The notes below the pieces were generated by a model, which had not been told where the DNA came from, searched no databases, and saw nothing but the letters and a program-made list of their open reading frames with translations. From Saprospiraceae bacterium (GTDB taxonomy: Bacteria; Bacteroidota; Bacteroidia; Chitinophagales; Saprospiraceae), in NCBI GenBank assembly GCA_016709995.1, contig JADJLQ010000001.1, forward strand, positions 2,514,001-2,578,000: a stretch of DNA of 64,000 nt, written 5' to 3'. Position numbers and translations under genes: made by a program. This document shows positions 1 to 9,301 of the stretch, one piece after another. Each line of letters starts with the position of its first letter. Position 1 is the stretch's first letter.

Positions 1-730
1 CTGTGACGGTACCATCCCTGCTAAACGCTGGTTTTAAAAATGGGATTTTTTCAAGATTTACTTTCGTATATTCCTCATCCTGAACTACTTGGGTGTCTTG
101 CCCCGGCTTCAACTCCACCTGAACTGGGATGACTTCATCTTTAAAATAATTAGCTGCCCATGACTTTGCAGCTAAGGTATAGGAGCGTATTGCAAAATCA
201 TCCTGCTGCTCTCTTGATATTTGATACTTTAAAGCTGTTTGATCTGCGCTCATTCCCATGGCAGCATGGTCATAGGCATCCATCAAACCATCTTTTTGAA
301 GACCATCGACGGTTTCAAAACTTCCGTATTTATTTCCCCACCTTGTTTTAGGAAGATAGAACGGGACATTACTCATACTCTCCATACCTCCAACCAGGAC
401 GACGCCTCTTTGACCAAGGGCTATGCTTTGTGCTCCAAACATCAAGGCTTTCATACCTGATGCACATACTTTATTGATCGTGGTACAACTTACCTCAAAA
501 GGCAATCCACCATATAAAGCAGCCTGCCTGGCCGGAGCCTGGCCTAAATTGGCTGAGCAGACATTACCAAACAATACTTCTTCAATAGCTTCCGCTGGAA
601 GGGTAGATTGATCAACTAATGATTTAATGACTTGTCCGCCTAACTGAGTGGCTGTAAGTGAGGTGAATACCCCGCCAAAGCTCCCTATAGGAGTGCGGAC
701 GGCATTTACGATGTATACTTCTTTTAACAC
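1..730 (-). CDS. Acetyl-CoA C-acetyltransferase (thiolase), C-terminus missing at window edge
   Basis: Thiolase joining or cleaving acyl-CoA and acetyl-CoA, in the cytoplasm. The reverse-strand frame is open from a GTG at 730 to the left edge (about 243 residues). It shows the thiolase N-terminal signature (VYIVNAVRTPIGSFGG), the nucleophile-cysteine region (NKVCASGMKA, Cys near residue 89) and the GGMESMSNVPF loop. The second catalytic Cys and His regions lie outside the window. The GTG was chosen because it leads directly into the conserved N-terminus; an in-frame TTG lies nine codons upstream, just after a stop. Biosynthetic and degradative thiolases cannot be told apart here, though the sequence looks like an acetoacetyl-CoA thiolase. 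Confidence 0.9.
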   Translation of the reverse strand, partial: MLKEVYIVNAVRTPIGSFGGVFTSLTATQLGGQVIKSLVDQSTLPAEAIEEVLFGNVCSANLGQAPARQAALYGGLPFEVSCTTINKVCASGMKALMFGAQSIALGQRGVVLVGGMESMSNVPFYLPKTRWGNKYGSFETVDGLQKDGLMDAYDHAAMGMSADQTALKYQISREQQDDFAIRSYTLAAKSWAANYFKDEVIPVQVELKPGQDTQVVQDEEYTKVNLEKIPFLKPAFSRDGTVT

Positions 731-796
731 AAGCCAAATTTGAGCTTTTTTGGCCAATCATATCCAGGAATTCTTAATCCCCTTCATGTTAGCCAA

Positions 797-822
797 TAAA
801 AAAGGGCCTTAAAAAAGGCCCT
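797..822 (-). terminator. Rho-independent terminator after tRNA-fMet
   Basis: On the minus strand GGGCCTT and AAGGCCC form a 7-bp stem with an A/T loop, followed by a run of six T. It starts about five bases past the tRNA 3' end, so it very probably ends the tRNA transcript before the thiolase gene. Confidence 0.75.
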
Positions 823-827
823 CATTG

Positions 828-900
<73 letters not shown>

Positions 901-936
901 ATATTTCTTTAATTAAGGCTTCCCTCAATTGGATTG

Positions 937-944
937 CAAAGATA
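937..944 (-). promoter_or_regulatory. -7 promoter element of tRNA-fMet
   Basis: TATCTTTG on the minus strand matches the Bacteroidota -7 consensus TAnnTTTG exactly. No convincing TTG-type -33 element is seen at the usual spacing. The same octamer stands in front of tRNA-Leu. Confidence 0.5.
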
Positions 945-955
945 CTATTAAAATA

Positions 956-2416
956 TCAATCATTACTTTTTTTCTTCATCAGCAATCTGGAGCCCCAGGC
1001 AAAGGCATTTAAGGTGTCATATTTTTCATTAATCCAATCATTCATATCATCACTGGTGATATAATAATAATCTGCTACCTCTACTGTGTCTATGCCTTTA
1101 TTATAAGGAGGTGGGACTATATAAGGGTTAGCCTGGCCTTTAGTATAAAATGTCAATGAAGGCTGAAAGATCCAATCGCAGTGCAGCGTAGCTGGCGCAG
1201 AACGGTGGTTTGTAATAACATCCCGCCCGATTATCGATACGACACGCTTATTATCACCGTCAAACCACCACTCATAAGAAGAATGCAAGTTGTAGCTTCG
1301 ATATATATGGACTATGGAGAAAATAAATAGAATGGTAAAAATCGCCTTTATCACTATTCTCAGCCATGGTATTCCATGAAAGTACAATAAAGCTCCGATA
1401 CTTCCCATCATCAGAAGCGGGTAAAAAAACAACGCAGTTCGGGCATTTAAAAAGGGAATATTGAATAATTTATTTTGAAGTATGTTATATAAAACCGCAA
1501 AGAAAAAAATACAGATTGAATTAAAATATATAACTCTCAAGGGCTTTGTTAAAAACATACTCAACCCTATCGCTACACTTTGAATCAATATTAAAATAAA
1601 AATGAACCAGGTGAAAACGACTGCAGTAGCACTTCCGAAATATTTCTTTCCCATTAAAGAAGCGTTCAAAAGAGGAACAAAAGTGTCCTGATAAAAACCC
1701 CTACTGCCCCAATAAACAAATTGTTCAGTTCTGATCATTTTGGTTATAGGCAGATACAGCGCCATCATCAACACAATTATTATGAATACTGTGGAAAATA
1801 AAAGCCTCCAATCTCTGGGTCTCTGAAACCAACCGACCAACATGATGCCACACAATGGAATAAAATAGTTAAGCAAGGTCAAATTGGCATAAACTCCTAA
1901 AGCACCAAGGATCATAGCCCATATCCCCTTATTAGCGCCCTCCTGCCAGGAAAAATAATAATAAAGTGAGCCCATCATAAAACCAATAGATAGCCCATAT
2001 CCTCTGGCCAGTGCAAAAAATTCTGTCAAATATGGATTGGCTACCAGTAAAAGAAGGAAACAAGTTTGAATTATTTTTTTTTGACTAAATAGATTCGAAA
2101 TTTTAATTCCAAACCATAAATACATAAAGCCTCCTATCAAATTGGGTAGCCTACAAGCAAATTCATTTAAACCTAATACCGAAATTGAAAATTTAATCAG
2201 CAGCGTATTGAGCAAGTGATTATTAGGTATAGGGTCTTCATAGGTTATAATCGAATAAATAGATCGTGAAGCATAGTTTAAAATCGTGCCGGCCTCATCA
2301 TGCGTAACCGGAATCTTTACAGCACGCAAAATAATATAGCTGAGCATCGCCAATATGAATGCCCCCTCTGCAAGCTGATAGTTAAAATATTGAATACTTC
2401 GTTTCAAAATGATCAA
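956..2416 (-). CDS. GT-C type membrane glycosyltransferase (ArnT/PMT-like)
   Basis: A 486-residue protein with roughly ten hydrophobic membrane segments. The first extracytoplasmic loop carries an Asp-Glu pair in THDEAGTIL (D40/E41), the acidic motif typical of GT-C enzymes that use polyprenyl-phosphate sugars. A family-like PNNHLLNTLLIKF segment follows. It probably transfers a sugar to a lipid, glycan or protein at the outer face of the inner membrane; the substrate cannot be read. The start is uncertain: this frame begins with TTG overlapping the T-run of an upstream terminator, and the first ATG is codon 24. It stands alone between tRNA-fMet and the large surface-protein gene. Confidence 0.7.
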   Translation of the reverse strand: MIILKRSIQYFNYQLAEGAFILAMLSYIILRAVKIPVTHDEAGTILNYASRSIYSIITYEDPIPNNHLLNTLLIKFSISVLGLNEFACRLPNLIGGFMYLWFGIKISNLFSQKKIIQTCFLLLLVANPYLTEFFALARGYGLSIGFMMGSLYYYFSWQEGANKGIWAMILGALGVYANLTLLNYFIPLCGIMLVGWFQRPRDWRLLFSTVFIIIVLMMALYLPITKMIRTEQFVYWGSRGFYQDTFVPLLNASLMGKKYFGSATAVVFTWFIFILILIQSVAIGLSMFLTKPLRVIYFNSICIFFFAVLYNILQNKLFNIPFLNARTALFFYPLLMMGSIGALLYFHGIPWLRIVIKAIFTILFIFSIVHIYRSYNLHSSYEWWFDGDNKRVVSIIGRDVITNHRSAPATLHCDWIFQPSLTFYTKGQANPYIVPPPYNKGIDTVEVADYYYITSDDMNDWINEKYDTLNAFAWGSRLLMKKKSND

Positions 2417-2449
2417 AATAAAAAAAGGGCCTCTTTAGTAGAAGCCCTT
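2417..2449 (-). terminator. Second hairpin with T-run downstream of the surface-protein gene
   Basis: On the minus strand a 9-bp stem (AAGGGCTTC with GAGGCCCTT, one G-T pair) is followed by seven T. It touches the proposed TTG start of the glycosyltransferase gene, which argues either for a later start there or for attenuation. Confidence 0.5.
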
Positions 2450-2559
2450 TCTCAAGACGAATTTCCGAATCTTATTCTCTAACATTCTCACCTACTCATT
2501 CATTCAAGATACTTGCGTATCTGAATATTTTAGGTTAGTTCTGAGGATAAATCTTTTAA

Positions 2560-2602
2560 TTAAAAAAAGAAAAATTTCCTCCCCAATCGCTTGGGGAGGA
2601 AA
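2560..2602 (-). terminator. Strong rho-independent terminator with GNRA loop
   Basis: On the minus strand a perfect 12-bp stem (TTTCCTCCCCAA / TTGGGGAGGAAA) is closed by a GCGA tetraloop and followed by a broken run of more than ten T. It begins 15 bases after the stop codon of the giant surface-protein gene. Confidence 0.9.
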
Positions 2603-2616
2603 AGTTTCGCGTGTTA

Positions 2617-5586
2617 TTAGTCTACTAAGATCATTTTCTTAGTAGCGCTATAATCTTTAGTTTCGATAGTGTAATACATTACACCAGCTCCACCTACCTC
2701 ATTGCGGTTTACAGTCTTCTGATTGAAGCCTTTTACACCGTCCTGAGTATATACTCTTACTACTTTACCAGTTACATCTGTGATCTTCAAAGTCACTTTG
2801 TCAGCTTTTGCTAATTCATAGCTTATCACTGTAGTTGCTTTGAATGGGTTAGGTGTATTCTGATGTAAAGCATAACCTGCTACTGAATTCTTACCTACTT
2901 CTAATGCTACTCCTAAGCTGCCAGCTCCATTATAAGCTTCTGCTCTGGTGTATTTAGAATTGATAATCAAACTCTCGCTTAAGGTCAATGCTTTGGTAGC
3001 TTTTACTTTGATGCTGAACAAGATATCATTGCTTCCTGCGCTGATTCCCTTGCTGTCATTCCATGAAGTAGTCACATAACCTTCGCCCAACTTAGTCATA
3101 CCAAAGTTGCTTTCGCTGACTTTAAGTATTCCACTGTTGATTGATTTTAATTCAAGACCTCTTACTGCCATGCTGAACTGATATCCTTCGATATTGCTGA
3201 AGTTTTCTGCTGTGAATTCTATCACTGCTTCTTCTCCTGCTTTCATCTGACGATCTGATGTTCTGAATTTCAACGATGCACCTGCTTCACGAGCTTCTGC
3301 TCCCAATAGACTGTGTGGAGTCACTGTTCCGTTGACATCTCCGATTTTTACACCTACGAAGTCACGGCTCAATTCATCTTTGCTCAATCCATTGATATCA
3401 ATCTTCTCTGGGAAGCCCCATGGAGTAGTGATATTGCTGAAGTTATAAGTCTTAGGTACAAATCTCCATGATGTATTGTTTGGCAGTTTGTCATATACTG
3501 TAAGAATCAGTTTACGCAATTCTACCAGGTCTACTGCACTTACATCATTGCTACGATCTACATCGGCTGCAATCACTTTGTATGCGCTGTTCAATGGTTG
3601 TACTCCAAGGATATGCTTCTGGATCAATACTAAGTCAATCGTACTTACTCCATTGGTTGGATCGTCATCTCTCTTTGGAGTGATGCTGTAGTCACCTTTC
3701 ATTGGCAAGCCACTGAATGAATAAGTTCCTTTTGAATCAGTTTTGAATGCAGGGATTGCATTGCTTGTTGTTTTGCTTTCTAAGATTACATTCTCTACCG
3801 GCTCTGTGCTTTCGGTGGCTACTTTACCTCCGATGACTGCTGCTACACCTGCCTGATCTTGACAAATATTGCCATTGCCATCCTGGATTAATAAGTAGGT
3901 TCTACAGAAATCACTGTTGCCTGCTTTGTCTGTTACATAAATGTCTACTTCTACAGTAGCACTTACACCATTTGGTACATCTGCACAAGTGAAGGTATCA
4001 CTCGCTGCGCCTGTGGCACTCGCAAATGTGTATGTAAGATCTGCTTTCTTAGTACAGTTGTCATAACTACCTGCATTCAGGTCAGTCGCCCATACTACTA
4101 CTGAACCATTGCTAGGCATGATCACTGTTGCGATGCCATTGTAACAATATGGTGTAGGTTTTTTGCAATCTTTTACTTCAATGATACATGATGCTGTATC
4201 TTCTTTTCCGCAATTGTCTTCAGCAATTACATACAGTTTGTGTTTACCTGGAGTAAGATCGCTGGATACGAATCTCTTCATATTTGGTCCGCTCTTCTTA
4301 TCTATAGATTTTGTACTGGTATAGTTTAAATCTAATTCCCAACGGAAAGAGATCAAATTAGCTGGAGTACAATTGTCTGTAGCTGCGAAATCAGGACTTG
4401 TATAAGTAGGTACAGTACACATTGGATCTGGTTCAGCTCCTGCGCCTGCATATCCACCATAGTAACAGAACAAAGTGTCTTTGCAAGTCACTGAAGGAGG
4501 TATGGTATCGATAACTTTGATGATCTGAGTATAGGTTATAAAACCATCACCGTCATCTTTCAATTTTCGATATACACAATATCTGTCAGCACCTGCTACA
4601 AATCTGTCATCTATGATCACATCTGCATCCCTGTCATGTACGTTTGGATCGTATTTACACCAGTCAATCAACTTCCAGGTACGAATGATTTTGTAACATG
4701 CGTCTGGTATAATGTCATAACGAACATCTTCGTAATTAACACCTACTAATTCGCACTCATCATCCATCACCATCGGTCTGCCGGTTACATCCGGGCTGAA
4801 AGCTGCATCAGCTTCACATGCTACCGTTACATCCTCTGGGAACATAACTTCAAAGTCTGATCTGTGCTTGGTATAAATCTTCTGCGTACAAGATACTTTT
4901 GAATTATCACACTTGTCACCAACTGTCCAGGTACGGCTGATCCAACCATTTCCACAATTGTCGATGTATTCTTTGTCTTCAACTGTTGGAGTTCCTATCC
5001 AGCAATTGTCCCAGATTCTAAACTGAGTACCAGTAGCTAATGGTTGAGGTCCAGCACTTTGGAAGTCAGGCTTCCAGAAGTAATCTTTTGGATTTACTTT
5101 GCCTGCTCTGTCATTTATATCTAATACTAACCAGGTATGGCAGTAGATCGGTGTCCATGCATTACCTCTGTGTCTGTTTTTGTAATCAGCGATATCAGAC
5201 ATGCTTTCTCCGTAAGCACTGTTACAAGGATCTACATATCCACCATGCTCATCCTGATGTACAGGTCCGTAGATACTGCAACCATACCATCCGTATGATT
5301 TAACACCAGTACCATCTAAAGTATCGGTAAGTACACCGTCGTTTTCTTTTGTGCTCTCAATATTGTTATAAGGAGCTCCTTTTTCATCAACGCATCGGTA
5401 ATCTTTTGCATTGGCAGTTAAGCCTGAAGTCCAGGAGAAATCACGGCATGCATTTCTAGCATACTCGTATACACCACCTTCAGTGTCGCTTACTCCGTCG
5501 CAATACCAGAAAATATCATCCGGACGCTCACATACTGGAGGAGTCTTGTCATCTACTAAGATATTGACCATACAGTCATTATACAA
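2617..5586 (-). CDS. C-terminal part of giant T9SS-secreted HYR-like surface protein
   Basis: 989 residues from the first ATG; the frame is open back to about 5668. HYR-like segments with linkers of the type VDDKTPPVCE and VIDTIPPSVTCK fill the first part and are rich in Cys. Then come a carboxypeptidase-regulatory-like domain (about 580-645), a dockerin-like pair of Ca-binding repeats (about 645-705, AADVDRSNDVSAVDLVELRK), a cohesin-like beta domain (about 770-900) and a T9SS type A sorting domain (about 900-989, NTPNPFKATTVISYEL, ending in KKMILVD). The protein should be exported through the outer membrane by type IX secretion. Two single-base frameshifts separate it from the signal-peptide half at 5747-7765. 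Restoring both gives one frame of about 1716 residues. Function beyond surface adhesion or matrix building is not visible. Confidence 0.85.
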   Translation of the reverse strand: MYNDCMVNILVDDKTPPVCERPDDIFWYCDGVSDTEGGVYEYARNACRDFSWTSGLTANAKDYRCVDEKGAPYNNIESTKENDGVLTDTLDGTGVKSYGWYGCSIYGPVHQDEHGGYVDPCNSAYGESMSDIADYKNRHRGNAWTPIYCHTWLVLDINDRAGKVNPKDYFWKPDFQSAGPQPLATGTQFRIWDNCWIGTPTVEDKEYIDNCGNGWISRTWTVGDKCDNSKVSCTQKIYTKHRSDFEVMFPEDVTVACEADAAFSPDVTGRPMVMDDECELVGVNYEDVRYDIIPDACYKIIRTWKLIDWCKYDPNVHDRDADVIIDDRFVAGADRYCVYRKLKDDGDGFITYTQIIKVIDTIPPSVTCKDTLFCYYGGYAGAGAEPDPMCTVPTYTSPDFAATDNCTPANLISFRWELDLNYTSTKSIDKKSGPNMKRFVSSDLTPGKHKLYVIAEDNCGKEDTASCIIEVKDCKKPTPYCYNGIATVIMPSNGSVVVWATDLNAGSYDNCTKKADLTYTFASATGAASDTFTCADVPNGVSATVEVDIYVTDKAGNSDFCRTYLLIQDGNGNICQDQAGVAAVIGGKVATESTEPVENVILESKTTSNAIPAFKTDSKGTYSFSGLPMKGDYSITPKRDDDPTNGVSTIDLVLIQKHILGVQPLNSAYKVIAADVDRSNDVSAVDLVELRKLILTVYDKLPNNTSWRFVPKTYNFSNITTPWGFPEKIDINGLSKDELSRDFVGVKIGDVNGTVTPHSLLGAEAREAGASLKFRTSDRQMKAGEEAVIEFTAENFSNIEGYQFSMAVRGLELKSINSGILKVSESNFGMTKLGEGYVTTSWNDSKGISAGSNDILFSIKVKATKALTLSESLIINSKYTRAEAYNGAGSLGVALEVGKNSVAGYALHQNTPNPFKATTVISYELAKADKVTLKITDVTGKVVRVYTQDGVKGFNQKTVNRNEVGGAGVMYYTIETKDYSATKKMILVD

Positions 5587-5667
5587 GAAGTCTGAACATC
5601 TATTTCCTGGTGCATATGGATCAGTTCCATTGTTAGCAAGAGGTCGTGGGAAATAGAAAACACAATC

Positions 5668-5671
5668 AAAA
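5668..5671 (-). other. Apparent -1 frameshift at a T run
   Basis: Reading the minus strand, coding continues in the frame of 5556-5750 up to a TTTT run and then resumes one frame over (FDCVFYFPRPLANNG). One extra T would join the two as ...AAIDYLFDCVFYFP.... It is the second of two one-base contractions in this gene. Confidence 0.7.
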
Positions 5672-5746
5672 GATAATCAATTGCTGCGCCATCAGTTCCA
5701 CCTGCATAGAATGTATTGTACAATTTTGTAGATACTGCATCTAAAC

Positions 5747-7765
5747 TCACAGGATTTGCCCAGGAGCATTTGATGGGAATCCTCCTTTATATTTTGTGGC
5801 ATCTTTTGCTTTGGTAAACCAAGCTTCCCAATCTGTTCTGCACCATTTTGGAGCAGGTTTGGATGTGCATGACTTAGCGCCATCAGCATGGAAGAAGGTA
5901 TAGTTATGCCAAGCCCTACATAATTTAGAGGTATTATAAGTATACCAATCATGCTCAGAGCAAGGGAAAACATGTGGGTCATATCTTGGAACACCACAAG
6001 CTTCGTATACTCTAAGTACTACCTGATTGGTACCACACTCAGTCAAATCTATATAGTCTTTGAATACGAAACAATTGATGTAATCAGATAAAAACTTATC
6101 ATATTGTGGTTTGTACTTCCAATAATCAGCCTTACAATTAGCATCCCAATAAGAAGTCCACTTATTGGTGTAATAAGTAATGCTGTCCATATGAGCTACT
6201 GCAAAATGCAATACATTGCAGCAATTGTCACGGCTACCATGATCTAAATCATGAGCATATACACGTGCCCAACAAGTCGCTGGATCTACTGTGGTCTGAG
6301 TATACTCAATACATACCGGAGTAGGGGGTGTAATATCGTATACGCATACATAATAAGCGAATGTACTAAAATTGTAACATTTGTCTACGACTCTAATATC
6401 AACTTCATAACATCCTCCAAAAGGAGATGCGGGCAGTTTCACTTTACCAGGTAAAGTACCAACTTCTACGATTGTCTTACCAGGATGAGAATTGTCTGCG
6501 TAAGTAATAGTATAGTTTTGGTCTACCGGGCTACAATCATCAATATTCAAGGCTGGCAAGCTAACTGTAGCATAACAGTCATGAGCACTTGCATTATATC
6601 TTGGGATGTCTGGATATTTACCATCTACCAATATTGGATTCTCTTTGTCTTCAACCTTGATGTATTGAACACATACAGTATCTCTACCTGTACACCAGTC
6701 AGCTATGCGCCATTCGCGACGGATCTTGAATCCAGCGCCACCTTCGCATATTTTGAGTGGTTTGTCCCAATAGCCTACTGTAGTCTTACAAAGACCCCCG
6801 ATAGCCGGGTACATAGGTACGCATGAATCGCGAGGAATACAAGTAGGTGGAGTAGTGGCAGGAGTAACAGGTACCCAAACTACATCTTTGATGTAAGGAA
6901 CCACAAACCCACCATCCAAAGCACCATCAAGTCCATTGATTTTAATTGCTGTTCTGCAATTTTTTTGAATGTACAGTAAAAGATCTGGAGAAGGATAGAA
7001 AGTTCCGCTTACAGGATTTTTAGGATCAAACTTTTTAGTCTCATCATCTGTAAATGAAATTTTAATATTCTTCGGAGTACTGGATAAATCTTTGCAAACT
7101 ATCCTGCAATTAGCTTCAACCAGATCAGCACACTTGATATTCTTTAAAGAATCACGGGTGATAGACAATACATCACTGCAAGTACCCGTGTTGCCCCAAT
7201 CATCCCATGTACGGATGGTGCGATATACAAGAGCTATGTACTGTTGATCACAACCATTGCCTTGAGTCTCGAAGCGCATACTTTCAATTTTAGTAGCTCC
7301 TCCCTGAGAACAATTGTCTACAGTAGTTCCAAGATCAGCATTGATCTTAGCTACCTGAAAACAAGTCAACGTTCTGTCTTTACAGAATGCTTGTGGTGGT
7401 GCTTTGTCTTCAACAGTGACATAACCCCAACAAGAATTACCATCAGCGGTCCTCACTGAATAAATAAAACTGTAACCAATTTGGCTACGATTGACATCAG
7501 TACCATTACCTGCTACAGTACCATAAGGATATGATAATGCAACGGTATAAGTACACTGTCCGTCAGGATTTTGAAGAAAATCTTCAGCTTGAAAGGTACG
7601 GTAACATCCAGGGTCAGCTGGCATACTGGCATTTACATGGTCATTACAGACCAAGTTACAAGGTGTTTGTGCAGAAGCGGTGAAACTCAGCACAAGCAGT
7701 AAGACCGGCAAACAGCAGTAAGCCAGTCGTGTGAATGAATGAATAGTAAAATTCGTCTTTTTCAT
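5747..7765 (-). CDS. N-terminal part of giant T9SS-secreted HYR-like surface protein (frameshifted)
   Basis: 672 residues. A signal peptide (basic start, hydrophobic stretch about 13-30, cleavage near SFTASAQ) is followed by Cys-rich HYR-like beta modules. Recurrent linkers mark the module edges (VEDKAPPQAFCKD, VEDKENPIL, VYDITPPTPVCIE). The family is common in Saprospiria as long cell-surface proteins. The frame ends early at 5747, shortly after a GGG run. With one more G, translation continues as ANPVSLDAVSTKLYNTFY in the next frame and, after a second repair at 5668-5671, joins the 2617-5586 half. No sorting domain is present in this half, so on its own it would not be exported through T9SS. 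Confidence 0.85.
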   Translation of the reverse strand: MKKTNFTIHSFTRLAYCCLPVLLLVLSFTASAQTPCNLVCNDHVNASMPADPGCYRTFQAEDFLQNPDGQCTYTVALSYPYGTVAGNGTDVNRSQIGYSFIYSVRTADGNSCWGYVTVEDKAPPQAFCKDRTLTCFQVAKINADLGTTVDNCSQGGATKIESMRFETQGNGCDQQYIALVYRTIRTWDDWGNTGTCSDVLSITRDSLKNIKCADLVEANCRIVCKDLSSTPKNIKISFTDDETKKFDPKNPVSGTFYPSPDLLLYIQKNCRTAIKINGLDGALDGGFVVPYIKDVVWVPVTPATTPPTCIPRDSCVPMYPAIGGLCKTTVGYWDKPLKICEGGAGFKIRREWRIADWCTGRDTVCVQYIKVEDKENPILVDGKYPDIPRYNASAHDCYATVSLPALNIDDCSPVDQNYTITYADNSHPGKTIVEVGTLPGKVKLPASPFGGCYEVDIRVVDKCYNFSTFAYYVCVYDITPPTPVCIEYTQTTVDPATCWARVYAHDLDHGSRDNCCNVLHFAVAHMDSITYYTNKWTSYWDANCKADYWKYKPQYDKFLSDYINCFVFKDYIDLTECGTNQVVLRVYEACGVPRYDPHVFPCSEHDWYTYNTSKLCRAWHNYTFFHADGAKSCTSKPAPKWCRTDWEAWFTKAKDATKYKGGFPSNAPGQIL
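5759..5761 (-). other. Apparent -1 frameshift at a G run
   Basis: On the minus strand GCTCCTGGGCAAATCC reads into a TGA two codons later. Adding one G to the GGG run restores a continuous frame (PGANPVSLDAV). Together with the 5668-5671 site this makes 2617-7765 a single open frame (5149 + 2 = 5151 nt, divisible by three). Confidence 0.7.
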
Positions 7766-7951
7766 AAAAGATTCGTTTATTGTTTAGTTCTGGTTATAAT
7801 ACATTTTAATTAAATGACCTTTTAGTTTCAAAAGGATCAAATGAAATAAGGGGGTTATTTCAAAAGGGGGGGAACCTTTCAGAGCGTAAATATAAATTAC
7901 GAATACCTTAATTAAAAAATAATTTTCACAAAATTTTAATCTTTTTTTCAA

Positions 7952-9301
7952 TCATTTTCCTTTCCCTTGAAACAGAACGAGTATTGTATAACAAATAATC
8001 TTAATATCTAATGTCAAAGACTGGTTTTCAACATAGATAAGGTCAAATTTTAACCTTTCGACCATTTGTTTGATATCAGAAGCATAGCCATATTTGACCT
8101 GACCCCAGGATGTGATTCCCGGCCTGACAGTCAGGATTCTGGAATAATATGGTGCCTCCAGTTTGATCTGCTCTATAAAGAATTTTCTTTCAGGCCTGGG
8201 CCCCACGATAGACATATCACCTTTGATCACATTGACAAATTGAGGAATTTCATCCAGTCTCCATTTTCGCATAAAATTACCCCAGGGAGTACACCTGGGA
8301 TCACCATCAAATGACAAGGATGGACCCTGCGATTCTGAGTCTACCTGCATCGATCTAAACTTAAATATATTGAACGGCAAACCATACTTTCCAATTCTGA
8401 CTTGGCTGTAAATAACCGGTCCCGGAGAAGACCATGCAGTCCTAATGGAAATATATAGGAGTAAGGGCGATAAAAGGAGCAATAAAAATAAAGAGAGAAT
8501 GACATCAGCCACTCGTTTGATCCAGTCCTGCCAAATCATTAATCTGCCAGCCGGCAGTTCGATGAGAGCCACACCATACAGTGCGTCCATTTTGATATGT
8601 CCCATCAAAAAGTCATAAGAATCAGGGGTGATCCGAATCAATAATGTTTTATGAAAAGATCTAAGTGTATTCAATATGGTGTCCAAACCCTGATATTGGT
8701 CCTTATCAATGGCTACAATCACCTCCTCGATATCAAGATCACCGATAATTTTTTCAACTTGATCTGCAGGACCTAAAAGTGGAAGCCCTGTGACAAGCCC
8801 TTTTCCTGCAGACCCTACAAAGTATTGCCCTAAAGAGGGGGTTTTGGAGTGAAGCTCTTTAAATACAGCCTGAGCTTTTTCTCCCGATCCAACCAATAAA
8901 GTCCGATAGCTTACCATTTGTCGTCGAAGGCGCCTACTACTCCAGGTAAGCAAAACCAATTTAAAAAATGCAGGGACCAGAAACAATACCATCCAAGTGG
9001 CAATTTGATGATCTATCCCCAAAGCCGGTTTTTGTGAAAATAAGATCACGAAGCCCCATATAATAAATGAACGAAAAAACCAATTTTTGATGATGCTCAT
9101 CCTCGAAAATCTATAGATATCCAGTGCCCCTTCTATCATATAAGTATCGATGATGCCAGTGATAAATAACAATATCAACCCAATGCCTATCGTCGAAAAA
9201 GCAATACCTGAATCAAAAAAAGACAATAGCCAGCCTGTCAAGCAAAATGCGAGTCCATTGATCAGTATATAGCAAATAGAATCCCTTAGTTTGACATTCA
9301 T
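7952..9301 (-). CDS. Exopolysaccharide polyprenyl glycosylphosphotransferase
   Basis: Starts a repeat-unit glycan by moving a sugar-1-phosphate from a nucleotide sugar to undecaprenyl phosphate at the inner membrane. The 449-residue protein has the WbaP/WcaJ layout: four N-terminal membrane segments (1-120), a Rossmann-like CoA-binding-type domain (about 135-245), a further membrane segment and a C-terminal bacterial sugar transferase domain from about residue 262. That domain carries KFRSM, the RKWRLDEIPQFVNV motif, GDMSIVGPRPE and RPGITSWGQV. The start overlaps the stop of the upstream lipoprotein-like gene by four bases (ATGA), indicating translational coupling. It is the last gene of the 11442-7952 operon. 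Confidence 0.92.
   Translation of the reverse strand: MNVKLRDSICYILINGLAFCLTGWLLSFFDSGIAFSTIGIGLILLFITGIIDTYMIEGALDIYRFSRMSIIKNWFFRSFIIWGFVILFSQKPALGIDHQIATWMVLFLVPAFFKLVLLTWSSRRLRRQMVSYRTLLVGSGEKAQAVFKELHSKTPSLGQYFVGSAGKGLVTGLPLLGPADQVEKIIGDLDIEEVIVAIDKDQYQGLDTILNTLRSFHKTLLIRITPDSYDFLMGHIKMDALYGVALIELPAGRLMIWQDWIKRVADVILSLFLLLLLSPLLLYISIRTAWSSPGPVIYSQVRIGKYGLPFNIFKFRSMQVDSESQGPSLSFDGDPRCTPWGNFMRKWRLDEIPQFVNVIKGDMSIVGPRPERKFFIEQIKLEAPYYSRILTVRPGITSWGQVKYGYASDIKQMVERLKFDLIYVENQSLTLDIKIICYTILVLFQGKGK

Noticed and set aside
2300..2482. 60-codon plus-strand frame opposite the glycosyltransferase start
   Set aside because: Shadow frame over a terminator hairpin; no recognisable sequence.
5660..5765. 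Programmed -1 frameshifting in the surface-protein gene
   Set aside because: No X XXY YYZ slippery heptamer or obvious downstream pseudoknot was seen at either site; two single-base contractions in homopolymers fit indels better.
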